Assembly: GCA_958415245.1 (NCBI GenBank) | Contig: CATYYP010000060.1 | Location: 1 to 8,845 of the forward strand | Direction of reading: 5' to 3' | Length of the DNA: 8,845 nt | DNA from: Schaalia odontolytica | GTDB lineage: Bacteria; Actinomycetota; Actinomycetes; Actinomycetales; Actinomycetaceae | Part shown: positions 6,124 through 8,845 of the stretch, piece after piece | How the letters are laid out: each line of letters opens with the position of its first letter | How positions within the stretch are numbered: the first letter of the stretch is position 1 | Notes under the pieces: generated by a model | What the model saw: the letters and a program-made list of their open reading frames with translations, nothing else | Database searches by the model: none | Told to the model about the DNA's origin: nothing | Made by a program: the position numbers and the translations under genes

Positions 6124-7013
6124 GCGTACACCTCCTCGAGCTCGAGCGAGAGTGCAACCGCGCCGAGGGCCTGCGAGTCAGATCCGAGGCGAGCGCGCAG
6201 CAACGCGGGCGGGGGCGCGACGATCGAGCCGAGCGCGAGCGCACGGCGCAGCGGCCCGTAGATGAGCTCGCCGCCGCGCGAGAGCCCACCGCCCAGGACG
6301 ATGGGGATGGAGCCGACCTGGTGGGCGACGACGGAGAGGACATGCCCAAGGGCACCCATCGCCTCGTCGAGGATCCGCACCGCGTCCGGGTTACCCATGG
6401 CGGCTGCGTCTTCAACGTCGCGCGCGCCCGACCCCTCGGGGACGATCCCCGCGTCGACCGCGCACCTGGCGATCGCCGAGGCCGAGGACACCGACTCGAG
6501 GGGAACAATCACTCCGGTGGCGGGGTGCGCGACGCCAACCTGGCCGATCTCGCCCGTCCACGGGCGCGACGGGGACAGGTGTCCGCCGAGGACCAGGCCC
6601 GAGGCGATCCCCGTCCCCACGGCCACGTAGAGGCAGTCGGGTACGCCCACGCCCCAGCGGGCCTCGGCGAGGGCCCCCGAGCGCACGTCGTGCCCGAAGG
6701 CGACGGGGCATCCACACAGGTCCGCGATGAGGTCGCGCAGGGGCGCGCGCCGCCAGCCGAGGTTGGCCGAAAAGACGCCCATACCTCGTTCCTCGTCGAC
6801 GATCCCCGGCACGCACACTCCCAGAGCAGCACCCGGGCCGGCGAGGGCCAGGAGGGGCTTCGCCATGGACGCAACCACTCGGGCGACATCCTGGGCGCCG
6901 GTGTGCGGGGTTGGCAGCGGATCAACGCGCTCGCGCACAACCCCATCATCGCCGGCGAGAACCGCCTTGATGGTGGTTCCGCCGACGTCGACTCCGACTC
7001 CCAGTGCGTTCAC
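6120..7013 (-). CDS. ROK-family sugar kinase (no DNA-binding domain)
   Basis: This 297-residue protein starts directly with the phosphate loop VGVDVGGTTIKAVL (6-19), so unlike the regulator at 3084 it has no HTH and is a probable ATP-dependent hexose or N-acetylhexosamine kinase. Other ROK landmarks are CVPGIVD (67-73), GHDVRSGALAEARWG (107-121, D109 as catalytic base in place of the usual END), AVGTGIASGLVLGG (131-144), GEIGQVGV (154-161) and the late IVLGGGLSRGG (238-248). The GEIGH histidine is Gln and the CxCGxxGC zinc motif is absent, so substrate orientation may differ from NagK/GlcK-type members. It starts at GTG (7013), overlapping the SIS gene stop in a GTGA, with no good ribosome binding site of its own; expression likely depends on coupling to the SIS gene. 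By context the substrate may be galactosamine or N-acetylgalactosamine; this is inference. Confidence 0.85.
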   Translation of the reverse strand: MNALGVGVDVGGTTIKAVLAGDDGVVRERVDPLPTPHTGAQDVARVVASMAKPLLALAGPGAALGVCVPGIVDEERGMGVFSANLGWRRAPLRDLIADLCGCPVAFGHDVRSGALAEARWGVGVPDCLYVAVGTGIASGLVLGGHLSPSRPWTGEIGQVGVAHPATGVIVPLESVSSASAIARCAVDAGIVPEGSGARDVEDAAAMGNPDAVRILDEAMGALGHVLSVVAHQVGSIPIVLGGGLSRGGELIYGPLRRALALGSIVAPPPALLRARLGSDSQALGAVALSLELEEVYA

Positions 7014-7882
7014 GGCAGGATGACGGATCGCGTGAGGTTGCGGGGCGTGTCAGGGTTGAGGCCACGCGCGAGTGCGCGCTCAACCGCCAGGCGCTGGGCG
7101 AGGACCAGGTGAGCGATCGGGCACCCATCGAAGGTGACGAGCTCCGCGCCCGTCTCGTGGACCTGCTCCGCGAGGCCGTCGGGGACCGGGCCGAACACCC
7201 AGGTCAGGCGTCCGGGCTGGGCAATCGAGATGGGGCCGTGGCGGTACTCCATCGCGGGATAGACCTCGGTCCACGACTGCGAGGCCTCGCGCAGCTTGAG
7301 GCCGGCTTCGGCGGCCAGTCCGATCGTCCATCCCGTGCCGAGGAAGGAGATCTGGTCCGCGTCGACCCAGCGCGTAGGAATCTCCATCGCCAGCGCGCGC
7401 TCGGCATCGGCGGCCGAGGCCTCGACGTCGTGTCCGAGGGAGCCGAGGAAGTACTGCAGGGCGCTCGTCGCGAATCGGGTCTGGACGACGGAGGTCTCGT
7501 CGGCGAAGTCGAGGACGACCTCCTCGCTCGCGTACTCGGAGGCGGGGCCGCCCGCGACGGCGGTGATGAGCAGGGCGGGACGGCCCTCCTCGTGCAGGCG
7601 CTTCATGACCTGGATGATCTCCGTCGTCGTGCCGGAGCGCGACAGGCAGATAACCCGATCGAACGTGCGTCCCCACGGGAATTCGGTGGCGGTGTAGGCG
7701 TCTCCCGCGCCCTTTCCTGCCCGCTCGCGGTACACGGTGTAGGCCTGCGCGATGAACCACGAGGTGCCGCATCCAACGACGGCAATGTGCTCGCCGTCGG
7801 CGGGCAGCGGGTCCGTGGAAAGCTCGGCGACGCGGCGCCACAGGTCGGGCTGGCTGACGATTTCATCGTGAGTACACGACAT
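7010..7882 (-). CDS. SIS-domain sugar-phosphate isomerase/deaminase (GlmS/AgaS-like)
   Basis: This 290-residue protein has two SIS halves. The first has AVVGCGTSWFIAQ (34-46) and CLSRSGTTTEII (79-90), both phosphosugar-binding loops. The second has LGTGWTIGLAAEAGLKLREAS (181-201), then TEVYPAMEYRHGP (205-217) and a C-terminus NPDTPRNLTRSVIL close to the GlmS tail. It lacks the glutaminase domain, so it should act as a ketose/aldose amino-sugar-phosphate isomerase-deaminase rather than make glucosamine-6-P from glutamine. AgaS-type galactosamine-6-P deaminase/isomerase, giving tagatose-6-P and ammonia, is the reading that makes sense of the downstream kinase and aldolase. Glucosamine-6-P or a fructoselysine-like substrate remain possible. 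AGGAG is 7 nt before the ATG. It follows the Gfo/Idh gene after 42 nt and overlaps the ROK kinase gene by 4 nt. Confidence 0.87.
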   Translation of the reverse strand: MSCTHDEIVSQPDLWRRVAELSTDPLPADGEHIAVVGCGTSWFIAQAYTVYRERAGKGAGDAYTATEFPWGRTFDRVICLSRSGTTTEIIQVMKRLHEEGRPALLITAVAGGPASEYASEEVVLDFADETSVVQTRFATSALQYFLGSLGHDVEASAADAERALAMEIPTRWVDADQISFLGTGWTIGLAAEAGLKLREASQSWTEVYPAMEYRHGPISIAQPGRLTWVFGPVPDGLAEQVHETGAELVTFDGCPIAHLVLAQRLAVERALARGLNPDTPRNLTRSVILP

Positions 7883-7924
7883 TGTTGTTCTCCTGGTGTG
7901 TGGAATGAATGAGGAATGGGGGTG

Positions 7925-8845
7925 CTATCGCAGCTGGTTTCGGTTGAAGTACTCAGCGATCTCGGCGCGGACACGGGGGACGTCGACGGGGACATTTCCA
8001 CCCCTGAGCGAGGTCGTGGCGGCCACGCCGGCGGCAACCGCCTCGCGCGCGCCGAGAGGCGTCGTGTCGGTGACATCGCCGTTGACGACGAAACGGATGA
8101 ATTCGTCCATGGTGTTGACGTCGGCGTCGCCGTGGCCACCCGCGTCCCCGCGCAGGGGGATCTCGAGGTCGGGGACGGGCTCGTAGCCGCTGCGGTGAGC
8201 CCACACACGAACGCACCCGCCTTCGCCGTCGCCAAAGTTTTCGGCTCGACCGCGCGTGCCGATAACGGTGTAGTTACGCCAGTAATCCGGGGTGAAGTGG
8301 CACTGTTCGTAGGAGATCATGACACCGTTTTCCTGGCGCGCGAGCAGCATCGAGAGGTCTTCGACGTCGATGACGGGGTTCAATCCCATTTGCGTTTCGG
8401 GCGGCCAGTTGTCGAAGGAGAACCAGTCCTCCATGACCGCTCCATCGCTCTGGCCGCTGCGATCCGGGAGAGCCCCGTAGACCATGAGGTCTCCCATGGC
8501 GACGACGCGGGCTGGTACCGACTCGGAGAGCCAGTTCATAACGTCGATGTCGTGCGCTGCCTTTTGCAGGAGGAGTCCCGTCGTGCGGCTGCGATCCGCG
8601 TGCCAGTCTTTGAAGTAGTAGTCGCCGCCGTTGCCGACGAAGTGGCGGGAGGAGATCGCTTTGGGCGCGCGGTGGCGTAACTCCTGGATGACTCGGCGCA
8701 GCGTGCGCACCACGTCCATGTGGCGCATGTTGTGGCCGACGTAGAGGGGCGTGCGCGTCCGATACGCGGTCTCGAGGACCCGGTCGGCCCCTTCGATCGT
8801 GATGGCGATCGGCTTTTCGAGGAAGACGGCGACCCCGGCCTCGAG
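7925..8845 (-). CDS. Gfo/Idh/MocA-family NAD(P)-dependent oxidoreductase (partial; start beyond right edge)
   Basis: The last 306 residues are present; the frame is open to the right edge, so the ATG at 8728 is internal. The edge-proximal part reads AGVAVFLEKPIAITIEGADR, the EKP motif (with the Lys at the substrate site) that ends the Rossmann dinucleotide domain. The C-terminal alpha/beta domain has a GNGGDYYFKDW segment and LLLQKAAHDIDVMNWL, whose AHDID is the family's catalytic His-Asp element. It then has EQCHFTPDYWRNYTVIGTRGRAE and ends after a helix (IAEYFNRNQLR). The GxGxxG nucleotide loop must lie in the missing N-terminus. The family covers sugar dehydrogenases, epimerising enzymes and NAD-dependent glycosidases (for example GH109). 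As the most upstream visible gene of the operon it probably acts first, on the imported saccharide. The substrate is not determined. Confidence 0.9.
   Translation of the reverse strand, partial: LEAGVAVFLEKPIAITIEGADRVLETAYRTRTPLYVGHNMRHMDVVRTLRRVIQELRHRAPKAISSRHFVGNGGDYYFKDWHADRSRTTGLLLQKAAHDIDVMNWLSESVPARVVAMGDLMVYGALPDRSGQSDGAVMEDWFSFDNWPPETQMGLNPVIDVEDLSMLLARQENGVMISYEQCHFTPDYWRNYTVIGTRGRAENFGDGEGGCVRVWAHRSGYEPVPDLEIPLRGDAGGHGDADVNTMDEFIRFVVNGDVTDTTPLGAREAVAAGVAATTSLRGGNVPVDVPRVRAEIAEYFNRNQLR

Noticed and set aside
7004..7912. A 302-codon plus-strand frame opposite the SIS gene
   Set aside because: No motifs, Arg/Gly/Asp/Leu-rich; the minus strand SIS protein has clear phosphosugar-binding loops and operon-type overlaps.
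1..8845. CRISPR arrays, tRNA/rRNA genes, insertion sequences, phage or defence genes
   Set aside because: No spaced repeats, tRNA-like cloverleafs, transposase or integrase motifs or defence-type domains were seen; the window is almost fully occupied by sugar-utilisation genes.

Overview
The window comes from a high-GC Gram-positive (Actinobacteria). The grounds are strong G/C bias at third codon positions, clear AGGAG-type ribosome binding sites, and a surface protein ending in a LAXTG-type (LARTG) sortase signal. An Actinomyces/Schaalia-like host-associated species fits the gene content, but that placement is inference. The window is one carbohydrate-utilisation locus in two divergent/convergent blocks, with almost no non-coding space.

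Left block. Two minus-strand permease genes of a CUT1-type sugar ABC transporter (MalF-like complete, MalG-like cut by the left edge) face a plus-strand gene for a secreted, sortase-anchored DUF4874/DUF4832 protein, a putative glycan-active enzyme. Between them (1152-1304) lies a compact regulatory region. It has a perfect 11-bp inverted repeat (1201-1227), a strong minus-strand promoter whose -35 box lies inside that repeat, and an 8-bp dyad (1255-1276) centred on the likely plus-strand -10 box. A ROK-family repressor-like gene follows the surface protein gene and is the obvious candidate to bind the palindrome.

Right block. From the right edge leftwards on the minus strand run a Gfo/Idh/MocA oxidoreductase (its start lies outside the window), a GlmS/AgaS-like SIS-domain sugar-phosphate isomerase/deaminase, a ROK sugar kinase, a PfkB-family tagatose-6-phosphate/1-phosphofructokinase-type kinase and a class II tagatose/fructose-bisphosphate aldolase. 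Gaps are 36-42 nt, or 4-nt stop/start overlaps, so this is one operon. It converges with the ROK regulator at a strong bidirectional terminator (4255-4284).

Working model (inference). A surface enzyme trims a host or microbial glycan and the ABC transporter imports the product. The Gfo/Idh protein may act as an intracellular NAD-dependent glycan enzyme. A released amino sugar, most simply (N-acetyl)galactosamine, is phosphorylated by the ROK kinase, deaminated/isomerised by the SIS enzyme to tagatose-6-P, phosphorylated by the PfkB kinase and cleaved by the aldolase to triose phosphates. A deacetylase (NagA/AgaA) and the transporter's solute-binding protein are not in the window. The least understood part, and the best candidate for new biology, is the pairing of the anchored DUF4832 protein with this pathway under a shared palindromic operator.
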